A stretch of DNA of 64,000 bases from Devosia marina (GTDB lineage: Bacteria > Pseudomonadota > Alphaproteobacteria > Rhizobiales > Devosiaceae), in contig NZ_WQRF01000002.1 in NCBI RefSeq assembly GCF_009758415.1, positions 248,001 to 312,000 on the forward strand. The letters run 5' to 3'. Shown in pieces: positions 20,294-28,433 of this stretch. The translations under genes were made by a program, and so were the position numbers. Each line of letters opens with the position of its first letter. The stretch's first letter is position 1. The notes below the pieces were generated by a model. The model had not been told where the DNA came from, made no database searches, and was given only the letters and a program-made list of their open reading frames with translations.

Positions 20294-20499
20294 GGCAGGC
20301 GGCGCTCGGCGGCCTGCAGCTCGCCGACAAGATCGGCAATGGCGGTTTCTGCCGCCGCCTCGATATCCTCCAGCGCCGTGCCGTAGGGCACTTCCAGACC
20401 CAGCCGCTTGGATGGATCGTCGTCCCAGACAAAGGACACAAAGCTCTTTTTCTGCGCGATGTCGTGGCTGAGATGGGTGATGGTCATCGTCTTGGCCAT
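20290..20499 (-). CDS. Conserved-looking hypothetical protein, 69 residues
   Basis: A small acidic protein with no motif I recognise. It begins MAKTMTITHLSHDIAQKK and has a VPYGTALEDIEAAAE segment resembling a short helical domain. The gene has an excellent ribosome site (GAGGAC, six bases before ATG 20499), and its stop overlaps the stop of the convergent GT8 gene. The next gene on this strand (a VOC protein) ends 70 bases upstream, so the two could share a transcript. Confidence 0.6.
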   Translation of the reverse strand: MAKTMTITHLSHDIAQKKSFVSFVWDDDPSKRLGLEVPYGTALEDIEAAAETAIADLVGELQAAERRLP

Positions 20500-20568
20500 G
20501 GCGATTGTCCTCTTCGACTGGCGGGGCCGGGGCGACCCATCGCGGCCGCACCCGTAGGCTCTGGACGA

Positions 20569-20976
20569 TTATTCGGACGGGAACTTGGTCATGTCCATCC
20601 AGACATATTCCCATATGTGGCCGTCGATATCGGCAATGGCGCGCGAATACATGAAGCCGTAATCATCCGGATCGCGCTGTTCGGTGCCGCCGGCCTTGAG
20701 CCCGGCCTCGGCAATGGCGTCCACCTCTTCGCGGCTATCGCGCGAGAGGGCATAGAGAGCGCCGATCTGGCTTGTTGCGTCGGGAACGGGCTGTTTGGAA
20801 AAGCTCTCGAACTTCTCATGGGTGAGAAGCATCACATAGATGGTGTCGCTGATGACGATGGAGGCCGCCGTTTCATCGGTGAACTGCGGATTGTGCTCAA
20901 AACCCAGCGCCTTGTAATAGGCCATGGCGGCAGCCAGATCGCGCACGGGCACGTTGATGAAGATCGAGGTGGTCAT
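20569..20976 (-). CDS. VOC-fold (glyoxalase-like) protein
   Basis: A 135-residue protein of the vicinal-oxygen-chelate superfamily: IFINVPVRDLAAAMAYYKALGF at the start, SRDSREEVDAIAEAGLKAGG in the middle and DIDGHIWEYVWMDM at the end, where the metal-binding Glu of the second half lies. The start at ATG 20976 is preceded by AGGGAGAAA; the open frame upstream is spurious. Such single-domain proteins may be lyases, dioxygenases or resistance proteins; the substrate is unknown. Confidence 0.85.
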   Translation of the reverse strand: MTTSIFINVPVRDLAAAMAYYKALGFEHNPQFTDETAASIVISDTIYVMLLTHEKFESFSKQPVPDATSQIGALYALSRDSREEVDAIAEAGLKAGGTEQRDPDDYGFMYSRAIADIDGHIWEYVWMDMTKFPSE

Positions 20977-21093
20977 CGGGTTTCTCCCTGGAACATTGTG
21001 TCGGACAGACAGGAGCACATGCCCCCGCCAATTCACTTGCACCAACGAACCGGTCACGTCACTTTCGACATTCTTGATTATTCCGGAGGCAAT

Positions 21094-21639
21094 ATGAAGA
21101 CGGCACTTACCCTGTCGGGGTCGATCCGCAAGGGGTCCTATAACCGCATTCTGCAACAGCATATGGGCCGCAAGCTTACCCAGGCCGGGGTTGCGGTGAC
21201 CGAAATCAGCCTCAAAGATTTCGACATGCCGATCTTCAATGAAGACCTTGAACCCGACCATGTGCCGGAGACCGCCGTCAAACTGGCCGAGATGTGGCGC
21301 AGCCACGACATCGTCTTTATCGCCACACCCGAATATAATGGCGGGGTGCCGCCGCTCCTGGTCAACACCGTGACCTGGCTCTCACGCCAGAAGCCGAGCG
21401 TCTTTCGCCATGCCGTCTTCGGCATTGGCGGTGTCTCTTCAGGAAAGTATGGTACCATATGGTCCTTGAGCCACCTGCGTGACAGCCTCACCAAGGTCGG
21501 CACGCTGATCGTGCCGACCCTGCTCGGCATCGGTCCGGCAGAAGCGGCATTCGACGAGAACGGCGATCCGCTGGAACCGGCGATCAACCGCAAGGTCGAC
21601 CAGATGGTCACCGAATTGACCCATTTCAGCCGGGGATAG
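21094..21639 (+). CDS. NAD(P)H-dependent FMN reductase family protein
   Basis: Flavodoxin-fold oxidoreductase of 181 residues. The flavin phosphate loop is seen in LSGSIRKGSYNR (about 8-19) and the isoalloxazine-side loop in TPEYNGGVPPLLVN (about 78-91), which together define the FMN_red family (chromate/azo/quinone reductases and NADPH:FMN reductases). CCGGAGGC precedes ATG 21094. A histidine-phosphatase-like gene starts two bases after the stop, so they form an operon. The natural electron acceptor is not predictable. Confidence 0.9.
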   Translation: MKTALTLSGSIRKGSYNRILQQHMGRKLTQAGVAVTEISLKDFDMPIFNEDLEPDHVPETAVKLAEMWRSHDIVFIATPEYNGGVPPLLVNTVTWLSRQKPSVFRHAVFGIGGVSSGKYGTIWSLSHLRDSLTKVGTLIVPTLLGIGPAEAAFDENGDPLEPAINRKVDQMVTELTHFSRG

Positions 21640-21641
21640 AA

Positions 21642-22247
21642 TTGCGCGCGCTCTACCTCACCCACCCTCAGGTCCGGATCGATGCGGCCATCCCGGTGCC
21701 GCTCTGGGGCCTGTCGGATCTGGGTCGGGCGCGCACCGAGGCCTTTGTGACGCGCGGCGTGGTGCCCGACGGCGCGATCATCTTTTCGAGCCGTGAAACC
21801 AAGGCGCTGCAAATGGCCGAGCTGATCGCAGCGGCGGCCGGAACCCCGGTGCTGGCCGATCACCAGATGGGCGAGAATGACCGCTCCGCCACCGGCTTTC
21901 TGCCACCGGCGCTGTTCGAGGAAACGGCAGACCGTTTCTTCGCCTTTCCCCAGCAGAGCATTGAGGGCTGGGAGCGCGCCATCGATGCGCAGGCGCGGAT
22001 CGTCTCAACCATCCGCACCGCCTGCGCATCGGTGCCCGCCAATGGGGTGGCGGTGTTCTGCGGCCATGGCGCCGTTGGTACCCTGCTCAAGTGCAGGCTG
22101 GGCAATCGCCGGATTTCGCGGGAGGAGGATCAGGGCCATATCGGCGCGCCCGGCGGTGGCAATGGTTTTGTCTTCGACCTCGCCGCCAAACAGCTGCTGA
22201 CCGACTGGACACCGATGGAAGAAGTCACGCCGGACTGGTTTGCGTGA
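21642..22247 (+). CDS. Histidine-phosphatase superfamily protein with altered RHG motif
   Basis: A 201-residue protein of the phosphoglycerate-mutase-like fold. It begins with LYLTHPQVRID, so the catalytic His is kept but RHG has become THP, which removes the first phosphate-binding Arg. The second half has FSSRETKALQMAE and the distal GHGAVGTLL with its His. TTG 21642 is the start, two bases after the FMN reductase stop. Activity may therefore be changed or lost. Similar THPQV proteins are, to my knowledge, common in Rhizobiales, so this looks like a subfamily rather than decay. Confidence 0.75.
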   Translation: MRALYLTHPQVRIDAAIPVPLWGLSDLGRARTEAFVTRGVVPDGAIIFSSRETKALQMAELIAAAAGTPVLADHQMGENDRSATGFLPPALFEETADRFFAFPQQSIEGWERAIDAQARIVSTIRTACASVPANGVAVFCGHGAVGTLLKCRLGNRRISREEDQGHIGAPGGGNGFVFDLAAKQLLTDWTPMEEVTPDWFA

Positions 22248-22253
22248 TGAACT

Positions 22254-22760
22254 CTACCGCCCCGTCCAGTCCTCCAGCCCGAACAGCTCCAGCGCATCGT
22301 TGAGCGCCGGGGTCAGCCGGTCGAGCCGCTCGTTCTCTCCCACGACATCGCGCAGCCGCATCGGGCCGGCCATCGGCACGGCGGCCACCAGCGCGGCCCC
22401 CGCTGCGCTCAAAGATACATTGCGGGCCCGCCGGTCCTCGGGATTGGTGCGCACCTGGCACAGGCCCTTGCGGCGTAGATCGTCAATCGCCTGGCCCAGC
22501 GTTGCCGGATGCGCCAGGAGCGCCTTGCGCAAGGCGGCAAGCGGAATATGGGGGCGTTCGGACACGATATGCAGCACCGCCAATTGCAGCGTGGTGATCT
22601 TGTGGTCGCGCTTGAGCGCGGCTTCAAAAGCCTTGAGCGCGCTGTCGAGCCGCATCCAGGCCACCATGGCCGCCAATGCCTGTTGCTGCATGAGGAAATC
22701 CGGAAAACATGAGCAGAAAGCGGCTTGATATGATGTCATAGCACTGCGCCGCAAGGTCAT
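22254..22760 (-). CDS. MarR-family transcriptional regulator
   Basis: Winged-helix regulator of up to 168 residues. The helix-turn-helix (IPLAALRKALLAHPATLGQAIDDLRRKGLC, in parts) and wing (RTNPEDRRARNVSLSAAG) are characteristic of MarR. Start is uncertain: ATG 22760 and ATG 22739 are both possible, and neither has a strong ribosome site. It is convergent with the phosphatase gene and divergent from pyrF. The segment CSCFPDF holds two Cys close to the start, possibly redox-active but unproven. Confidence 0.82.
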   Translation of the reverse strand: MTLRRSAMTSYQAAFCSCFPDFLMQQQALAAMVAWMRLDSALKAFEAALKRDHKITTLQLAVLHIVSERPHIPLAALRKALLAHPATLGQAIDDLRRKGLCQVRTNPEDRRARNVSLSAAGAALVAAVPMAGPMRLRDVVGENERLDRLTPALNDALELFGLEDWTGR

Positions 22761-22845
22761 TATGCCAGCATAGTATCGAAGGAAATGCTTGCGCTCGGGG
22801 GCGGGCTATGCGAGCGGAGAACAAATCAGCGAAAGGATGGGAATC

Positions 22846-23547
22846 ATGGCTGGCCAGTTGATCGTGGGCCTCGACGTTTCGTCTCGCGCACGCGCCGAAG
22901 AAATCGTTTCGCTGCTGGGCGACAGCGTCGATTTCTACAAGATCGGCTATCAGTGCTTTTATGGCGCCGATGGCTTCAATCTGGGCAAGGCTCTGCTCGC
23001 GGCCGGCAAGAAGGTGTTCTTCGATCTCAAACTGCTCGATATCGACAATACGGTCGAAAAGGGCGTGGCGGCCATTGCCGAGACCGGCGCCACCATGCTG
23101 ACCGTCCATGCCTATCCCAAAGCCATGCGCGCCGCCCAGAAGGGCGCCGAGGGCTCAGGCCTTTGCGTGCTCGGCGTCACCGTCCTCACCTCTATGGACG
23201 ACGTGGATGTCAAGGACGCCGGCTATGCCCGCGATGCGGCCGGGCTTGTCGCCCTGCGCGCCCAGCAGGCCCGCGAAGCCGGCATTGGCGGCGTGGTCGC
23301 CTCCGCCCATGAGGCCGAAATGGTCCGCACCATTGTGGGGAAGACCATGGCCATCGTCACCCCCGGCATCCGACCCGCCGGCGCTGATCTGGGCGATCAG
23401 AAACGCGCCACGACCCCCGGCGACGCCCTCAGCGCCGGCGCCAGCCACCTCGTCGTCGCCCGCCCGATCATCGCTGCACCCGACCCGGCCGCAGCGGCGA
23501 AGGCAATCCTGGCGGAGATGGGGGGGAAGCGGGTGAGCGTGGCTTAG
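22846..23547 (+). CDS. pyrF: Orotidine 5'-phosphate decarboxylase
   Basis: Last step of UMP synthesis: OMP to UMP plus CO2. The 233-residue TIM barrel shows [10 protein letters not shown] at strand 1, the charged catalytic tetrad motif [13 protein letters not shown] (about 57-69), and the phosphate-binding VTPGIRPAG and LVVARPI near the end. I choose ATG 22846 ([10 protein letters not shown]), preceded by AAAGGATGGGA; ATG 22837 would add three residues. Length is that of family group 1. It stands alone, divergent from marR. Confidence 0.95.
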   Translation: MAGQLIVGLDVSSRARAEEIVSLLGDSVDFYKIGYQCFYGADGFNLGKALLAAGKKVFFDLKLLDIDNTVEKGVAAIAETGATMLTVHAYPKAMRAAQKGAEGSGLCVLGVTVLTSMDDVDVKDAGYARDAAGLVALRAQQAREAGIGGVVASAHEAEMVRTIVGKTMAIVTPGIRPAGADLGDQKRATTPGDALSAGASHLVVARPIIAAPDPAAAAKAILAEMGGKRVSVA

Positions 23548-23648
23548 ATCAGTTCAAGCGGGAAGGGCGTCGGCTGCCAATGGGGTTCTAGACCGAGCTT
23601 TTCGACTCGTTGTGCTTCCCATCGATGCAATTGTGCTCGCCAACGCAA
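23544..23648 (-). CDS. Possible 34-residue Trp/Arg-rich peptide
   Basis: Between pyrF and the PfkB kinase, on the minus strand, a short frame from TTG 23648 to TAA 23544 encodes a peptide rich in Trp, Arg and Leu that ends [12 protein letters not shown]. Its stop overlaps the pyrF stop. The amino-acid pattern looks protein-like, but there is no clear ribosome site and the start is not an ATG. It might be the remnant or tail of a longer gene. Confidence 0.22.
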   Translation of the reverse strand: MRWRAQLHRWEAQRVEKLGLEPHWQPTPFPLELI

Positions 23649-23655
23649 ACGGTCG

Positions 23656-24660
23656 TCACCCCGCCAAACCGTGCTTCTGGCTCAGCTCTTCGAGATCGAG
23701 CTGGGGGCGGGCGCCGATATGGGTGATGACTTCGGAGGCAGCGAGACACCCGGTCTTGAGCGCTGCATCCATGGTCTGGCCGCGCGCCAGGCCGAGCAGG
23801 AACCCCGAGGCAAACAGATCCCCGGCGCCGGTGGCGTCCACCACCTTGTCGACCGGGAAGGCAGGGACCGAAACCACTTCGCCGTTGAACACGGCCATGG
23901 CGCCCTCGGCGCCCATGGTGATGGCGGCGACTTCGGCGTCCTTGGCGATTTCGCGCACCGCTTCGCCCAGATCATCGGTCTGATAGAGCGATTTGATCTC
24001 ATTCACATTGGCAAAGACATAGTCGATGGTCTTGGAGCGGATCAGATCGAGGAACTCGGCACGGTAGCGGTCGACGCAGAACGGGTCCGACAGGGTAAAG
24101 GCGGCGGCGCGTTCGTTCTTGTGGGCGTAATGGGCGGCCAGCACGAAGGCCTTCTTGGCTTCCACCGGATCCCACAGGAACCCTTCCATATAAGTGATGG
24201 CGGCACCTCCGATTTCATCGGGATGGATATCGCGCTCGGTCAGTTCGTGGCAGGCGCCGAGATAGGTGTTCATGGTCCGCTCGCCATCTTCGGACACGAA
24301 AATCATCGAGCGGGCGGTCAGCGCGCCGTTCTTGAGGCGCGAGGTGTTGTAATGCACGCCGATTTCGGTGAGATCGGTTTCGAACACATCGCCCAGCGGA
24401 TCATCGGCCACCTTGCCGATAAAGGCAGCGCGGCCACCCAGCGAGGCGACGCCGGCGGCGGTATTGGCGGCCGAACCGCCCGAGATCTGTTCGCGGCCCA
24501 GCGGCATCTTGGCATAGAGGTCTTCGGCCCGATCGGTATCGATCAGGTGCATGATGCCCTCTTTCATGCCCTCGCGCTCGATGAAGCCGGGTTCCACCGG
24601 GGCGATGATGTCGACAATCGCATTACCGATGGTCAACACGTCGAAGCGGGTCTGGGTCAT
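23656..24660 (-). CDS. PfkB-family sugar/nucleoside kinase (adenosine-kinase-like)
   Basis: A 334-residue ribokinase-fold enzyme. The N-terminal IGNAIVDIIAPV and SGGSAANTAAGVASLGGRAAFIGKV match the PfkB first signature. The second, DATGAGDLFASGFLLGLARG (about residues 275-294), contains the catalytic Asp and anion hole. This subgroup is generally annotated as adenosine kinase in Rhizobiales. Substrate is uncertain: ribokinase, adenosine kinase and related sugar kinases share these motifs. Monocistronic by context. Confidence 0.85.
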   Translation of the reverse strand: MTQTRFDVLTIGNAIVDIIAPVEPGFIEREGMKEGIMHLIDTDRAEDLYAKMPLGREQISGGSAANTAAGVASLGGRAAFIGKVADDPLGDVFETDLTEIGVHYNTSRLKNGALTARSMIFVSEDGERTMNTYLGACHELTERDIHPDEIGGAAITYMEGFLWDPVEAKKAFVLAAHYAHKNERAAAFTLSDPFCVDRYRAEFLDLIRSKTIDYVFANVNEIKSLYQTDDLGEAVREIAKDAEVAAITMGAEGAMAVFNGEVVSVPAFPVDKVVDATGAGDLFASGFLLGLARGQTMDAALKTGCLAASEVITHIGARPQLDLEELSQKHGLAG

Positions 24661-24788
24661 GTGCGGGCGTGTCCGGCGTTGGGGAAAAGGCCGTGGGCCG
24701 GTTTAGAGCATGATGACGGCCGGGGCAATTGTTTTGGCCGCTGTGCTCCGGGGCGGGCGCACGCCGCGACGACCAGCCGGACGCCGTC

Positions 24789-25349
24789 CTAAAGCGAGGA
24801 TATAATCTCTTCCACCAGCGCCTCGGTATCTTCGCCCGAGCGGATGGCGATCTGCCCGTCGAGCAGCAATACGGCCAGGCCATGCACTTTGGCCCAGGCC
24901 GCCAGCGCCCGGATCCGGCTCTTGTCGAGATCGCCCCCCACCAGATGGCGCAGCGTATCAAAGGCCGCATCGGCCGCCATGCGCAGGCCGGGGCGGGAAT
25001 CCTTCTTCAGTTGCGGCGAGAACATCAGGCGGAACAAATTCGCATTCTGCAGTGCAAAGACCACATAGGTCTTGCCCATCGCCGCCATGGGGTCATCCGG
25101 CTGGCTCGCGGCCACCGCCTCCATACGCGCGGCAAAGCGCTGGAAGCCGGTTACAGCCAGGGCTTCGAGCAGCGCCGCGCGGCTGTCGAAATGCCGATAG
25201 GGCGCCGCCGGAGAGACCCCCACCGCCCGCGCCAGATCGCGCAGGCCCAGCCCGGCCTCGCCCTGCTGTTCGAGAATGACCAGCGCCGCCTCAAGCAGGG
25301 CCTGGCGCAGATTGCCGTGATGATAGGGACTGTTCGATGATGTTGACAT
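24789..25349 (-). CDS. TetR/AcrR-family transcriptional regulator
   Basis: A 186-residue repressor. The N-terminal HTH is clear (LRDLARAVGVSPAAPYRHF, about residues 37-55), and the C-terminal half fits the WHG ligand-binding type. It is divergent from a DUF2214 membrane-protein gene across 59 bases that include a perfect seven-base inverted repeat, so it probably represses itself and that gene. A TTGACA at 25343-25348 overlaps the annotated start, raising the possibility that translation begins later. The inducer is unknown. Confidence 0.88.
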   Translation of the reverse strand: MSTSSNSPYHHGNLRQALLEAALVILEQQGEAGLGLRDLARAVGVSPAAPYRHFDSRAALLEALAVTGFQRFAARMEAVAASQPDDPMAAMGKTYVVFALQNANLFRLMFSPQLKKDSRPGLRMAADAAFDTLRHLVGGDLDKSRIRALAAWAKVHGLAVLLLDGQIAIRSGEDTEALVEEIISSL

Positions 25350-25370
25350 TGATCACATAGTAAAGCAGAT

Positions 25371-25393
25371 ATGTATGCACTGATTACATACAT
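25371..25393. promoter_or_regulatory. Candidate TetR operator
   Basis: ATGTATG at 25371-25377 and CATACAT at 25387-25393 form a perfect inverted repeat with a nine-base spacer. It lies between the divergent TetR and DUF2214 genes, 16 bases before the latter, a standard place for an autoregulatory operator. Confidence 0.6.
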
Positions 25394-25408
25394 TGGGGCA
25401 AAGCGCAA

Positions 25409-25858
25409 ATGCTCGACCTGATCCTGGCCTCGACCCACCATCTGGCCGTCTTCATCCTGGTGGCCTTGTTTGCTGCCGAATTCGCGCTGGTGCGCCCCGG
25501 CCTTTCGGGGCCGCGCCTCAAGCAGTTGACCCGCATCGATGCGGCCTATGGCGCGGTCGCCGGCATCGTCATAATCGTGGGCATTATCCGCGTCATCTTC
25601 GGCGCGGTGGGCTATGAATATTACATCGGCAATCAGGCCTTCTGGGGCAAGATGACAGCCTTTCTCGTTATGGGTCTGCTGACGATTCCGCCGACCATGG
25701 CGTTTCGCCGCTGGGCCAGGGCGGGCGCCGAGCAGGCCGATTATGCCCCGCCGGCCAGCGAGATTTCGGCAAATCGGCGCTTCATCCATTTGCAGGCCGG
25801 CGTGCTGTTGCTGATCCCGATCTTTGCCGCCGCCATGGCCCGGGGCTATGGGGGGTGA
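25409..25858 (+). CDS. DUF2214 family membrane protein
   Basis: A 149-residue inner-membrane protein with four predicted helices (about 6-26, 48-70, 82-102 and 128-146). STHHLAVFILVALFAAEF at the start and an extracytoplasmic loop YEYYIGNQAFWGKM match DUF2214. Conserved His and Arg residues near helix 1 could bind haem or a cofactor, but function is unknown. Its only clear context is the divergent TetR gene with a shared operator candidate, pointing to ligand-induced expression. Confidence 0.84.
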   Translation: MLDLILASTHHLAVFILVALFAAEFALVRPGLSGPRLKQLTRIDAAYGAVAGIVIIVGIIRVIFGAVGYEYYIGNQAFWGKMTAFLVMGLLTIPPTMAFRRWARAGAEQADYAPPASEISANRRFIHLQAGVLLLIPIFAAAMARGYGG

Positions 25859-25914
25859 CCCTTTGCACCTCTCCCTCTGGGGGAGAAGGCCACCCGCAGG
25901 GGCGGGTGTGGGGC

Positions 25915-26589
25915 CTATCGCCCCATGGGCAGCGGGGTCTTGGGCTCAAACCGGCACCAGTCAGCAATCGGGCAGCGCCAGCATTCGGGCTTTCTGGCCT
26001 TGCAGATATAGCGGCCATGCAGGATCAGCCAGTGATGCGCGTGCAGCATGAAGCGCTCTGGCACTTGTTTGGTCAGGACCGTCTCGACATCGAGCGGGGT
26101 CTTGCCTGGCGCCAGACCGGTGCGATTGCTGACCCGGAATAGATGCGTGTCGACCGCAATAGTGGGCTGCTTGAAATAGATATTGAGCACCACATTGGCG
26201 GTCTTGCGTCCGACTCCGGGCAAGGCCTCGAGCGCGGCGCGGTCCGGCGGCACCTCGCCACCATGTTTTTCGATCAGGATCTGGCTGAGGGCGAAGACAT
26301 TCTTGGCCTTGCCGCGGTAGAGCCCGATCGTCTTGATCAATTCGGTGATTTGCTCGATCCCCAGCGCCACCATGGCAGCCGGCGTGGGGGCCAGCTCGAA
26401 CAGGCGCTTGGTGGCCTTGTTGACCCCCACATCGGTGGCCTGGGCCGAAAGCACCACCGCCACCAAGAGGGTGAAGGCGTTGACATAGTCAAGTTCGCCC
26501 TTGGGTTCGGGTTCGATCTGGTGGAAACGGGCGAAAATCGCCTCGGCATCGGCCCGGCCCAGTTTCTTCACTTTTTTGGCAGTCGCCAT
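25915..26589 (-). CDS. nth: Endonuclease III (DNA glycosylase/AP lyase)
   Basis: Base-excision repair enzyme for oxidised pyrimidines. The 224 residues carry the helix-hairpin-helix LPGVGRKTANVVL with the catalytic Lys, the catalytic Asp in VDTHLFRVSNR, and the C-terminal iron-sulphur cluster in CKARKPECWRCPIADWC (spacing C-x6-C-x2-C-x5-C). ATG 26589 gives the usual length; an in-frame extension to 26643 was rejected. It is divergent from the DUF2244 gene, an arrangement common in Rhizobiales. Confidence 0.96.
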   Translation of the reverse strand: MATAKKVKKLGRADAEAIFARFHQIEPEPKGELDYVNAFTLLVAVVLSAQATDVGVNKATKRLFELAPTPAAMVALGIEQITELIKTIGLYRGKAKNVFALSQILIEKHGGEVPPDRAALEALPGVGRKTANVVLNIYFKQPTIAVDTHLFRVSNRTGLAPGKTPLDVETVLTKQVPERFMLHAHHWLILHGRYICKARKPECWRCPIADWCRFEPKTPLPMGR

Positions 26590-26637
26590 TCTCTCGGCCT
26601 CATTTCTCTGCCAGTATTTCGGCCAAGAGGAACTGCG

Positions 26638-27117
26638 ATGCAAGTCACCACGACCACCCCACTGTTTGCGGCAACCCTGCGACCGGACCGGTCGCTACGC
26701 ATGGCTGGTGGCTGGCTGGCCCTGGTGCTGGCGGCCATTGTGGCGGCGCCGTTTCTGCTCGCCCTGCCCGAGTTTCTCGTACCGGGCCTGTCGGCCTTTG
26801 CCATCGGCACCGCGGGTCTGGCGGCCATGAGCGTGCGGCAGGCGCGGCAACGCCGGATCAGCCAGCAGGTGACGCTCTGGGCCGACCAGATCGAAATCGC
26901 CACAACCCGGCCAGGCGTGGAAAAGACGCTTGAGCGCTTCGACCCGACAGAGGTGCGTTTGCGGCTAGAACGCGACAGCTTCGAGCGCACCACCGGCATC
27001 TATCTGCGCGCCGCGGATCGTGAAATCGCGCTCGGGCCTTTTCTCTCCACCGCCGACAAGTCGAGTTTTGCCAAAGCCTTCGGCGCAGCCTTGCGCAAGG
27101 CCCGCCGCGCCCGCTGA
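26638..27117 (+). CDS. DUF2244 family membrane protein
   Basis: A 159-residue protein of the DUF2244 group: two adjacent helices (about residues 26-46 and 48-68) near the N-terminus, then a cytoplasmic domain containing VTLWADQIEIATTRPG and a Lys/Arg-rich C-terminal helix. Start ATG 26638 follows CCAAGAGGAAC. The gene is divergent from nth. Function is unknown; family members are found beside cytochrome oxidase or repair genes, and nothing here narrows it further. Confidence 0.82.
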   Translation: MQVTTTTPLFAATLRPDRSLRMAGGWLALVLAAIVAAPFLLALPEFLVPGLSAFAIGTAGLAAMSVRQARQRRISQQVTLWADQIEIATTRPGVEKTLERFDPTEVRLRLERDSFERTTGIYLRAADREIALGPFLSTADKSSFAKAFGAALRKARRAR

Positions 27118-27189
27118 CACGGCCCCGATGCCGTCAAATCCGGGTCGCTCTGTCCCTCGCCAGGCGCTACGACCATCCGGAGTTTTCCA

Positions 27190-28074
27190 GTGAAAGACCC
27201 GGACATGAACCAGCATCTGACGCTGACGCCGGACAGCGATTACGACACCATCCGCGCCGCCATCCGCTATCTGAGCAAAAACGGTCCTGATACCACGGAC
27301 CTTGGTCGTTTCGCCCGCGCGCTGGGGCTTACCGAGCGGCAATTGACCGATCTGTTCCGGCGCTGGTGCGGCCTTTCTCCCAAGAGCTTTGCCCAGGCCG
27401 TGGCGCTCGATCATGCCAAGAGCCTGCTGCGCGACAAGGCTAGCGTACTTGACGCAACCTATGAGGTGGGTCTGTCCTCGACCTCGCGCCTGCATGATCT
27501 GTTCGTCACCTATGAGGCCATGCCGCCCGGCGTGTTCCGCGCGGGCGGCGCCGGCATCGACATGTTCTGGGGCGTGGCTCCGTCACCCTTCGGCTTGGCC
27601 GTGGTCACCGCCACCGATTACGGCATTTCCGGGCTGGGCTTTGCCGATGCGCAAACCAGCGTCGACGCTGCCTTTGCCGACTTGGCCAATCGTTGGCCCA
27701 GAGCGCGCTTCCAGCGCGACGACAAGCGCATCGCCCCACTGGTCGCCGGCATTTTCGAACCCGCGCGCTGGTCACCTGACCAGCCGGTGCGCGTCGTGCT
27801 GATCGGCACCGATTTCGAGGTGAAGGTCTGGGAAACGCTGCTCAAGATTCCCTGCGGCCAGGCGACAACCTATTCGGATGTCGCGCGGACTATCGGGCGG
27901 CCCACCGCCTCACGCGCGGTCGGGGCGGCAGTGGGCAAGAACCCGATCAGCTTCGTCGTGCCCTGCCACCGCGTGGTGGGCAGTTCAGGCGCACTGACCG
28001 GCTATCACTGGGGCGTGCCGCGCAAGCGGGCGATCCTGGGCTGGGAAGCCGGCGTGATCTCGGCGGCGCATTAG
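27190..28074 (+). CDS. ada: AraC-type HTH fused to O6-methylguanine-DNA methyltransferase (short Ada)
   Basis: A 294-residue fusion: an AraC-type DNA-binding domain (about 25-120, ALGLTERQLTDLFRRWCGLSPKSFAQAV and SSTSRLHDLF, in parts) followed by an Ogt/MGMT domain (about 130-290) with IPCGQATTYSDVA, GKNPISFVVPCHRVVG and the acceptor Cys259. The N-terminal zinc-binding domain that lets E. coli Ada sense methylphosphotriesters is absent, so if it is a regulator it cannot be activated the same way. GTG 27190 has CGGAG seven bases ahead; ATG 27205 is an alternative. No alkB or other alkylation gene adjoins it. Confidence 0.86.
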   Translation: MKDPDMNQHLTLTPDSDYDTIRAAIRYLSKNGPDTTDLGRFARALGLTERQLTDLFRRWCGLSPKSFAQAVALDHAKSLLRDKASVLDATYEVGLSSTSRLHDLFVTYEAMPPGVFRAGGAGIDMFWGVAPSPFGLAVVTATDYGISGLGFADAQTSVDAAFADLANRWPRARFQRDDKRIAPLVAGIFEPARWSPDQPVRVVLIGTDFEVKVWETLLKIPCGQATTYSDVARTIGRPTASRAVGAAVGKNPISFVVPCHRVVGSSGALTGYHWGVPRKRAILGWEAGVISAAH

Positions 28075-28132
28075 CCGCCTGTCGCCACTGGCACTGCTGC
28101 GCATACCATCGGGTATCATCGCGCGCGCCCAA

Positions 28133-28305
28133 GCCATTCGAGCACAGACAGCTCTCATGGCCTTCGGCCCTGCCATTCGAGCACAGCTCTCATGGCCTTC
28201 GGCCCTGCCATTCGAGCACAGCTCTCATGGCCTTCGGCCCTGCCATTCGAGCACAGCTCTCATGGCCTTCGGCCCTGCCATTCGAGCACAGCTCTCATGG
28301 CCTTC
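28133..28305 (+). repeat. 35-bp tandem repeat array, about five copies
   Basis: Units begin at 28133, 28172, 28207, 28242 and 28277. The unit starts GCCATTCGAGCACAGCTCTC and ends ATGGCCTTCGGCCCT. The first unit has a four-base insertion (ACAG) and the last lacks its final six bases; the middle three are identical. The array leads directly into a hairpin and a parS site. The unit length is not a multiple of three, and the overlapping frames are repeat artefacts, not genes. The stretch 28075-28132 shows nothing recognisable. Confidence 0.95.
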
Positions 28306-28370
28306 TCGCCTCAAATCTCCCCACCGGGGAGATTTGCCCTGACGGGACGGCTCGAAGTTTCACGTGAATC
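28277..28370 (+). repeat. Dispersed ~95 bp element ending in parS, copy 2
   Basis: The last tandem unit, a perfect ten-base hairpin (AAATCTCCCC / GGGGAGATTT, 28313-28335), GCCCTGACGGGACGGCTCGA, and parS. It aligns end to end with 47301-47395 at roughly 80-85 per cent identity by eye with one gap. Confidence 0.85.
28357..28370 (+). other. parS: parS-like ParB-binding site upstream of the AI-2E transporter
   Basis: GTTTCACGTGAATC, intergenic, at the right end of the repeated element and 64 bases before the transporter start. Confidence 0.8.
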
Positions 28371-28433
28371 GAGAAACCGGGGAACTTCCGGCACGGTCAG
28401 GCTTTGCCTCTTTGTTCACAAGGCAAGGCCAGC

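Noticed and set aside
28133-28305. CRISPR array
   Set aside because: Units are contiguous and nearly identical with no unique spacers, and no cas genes are present.
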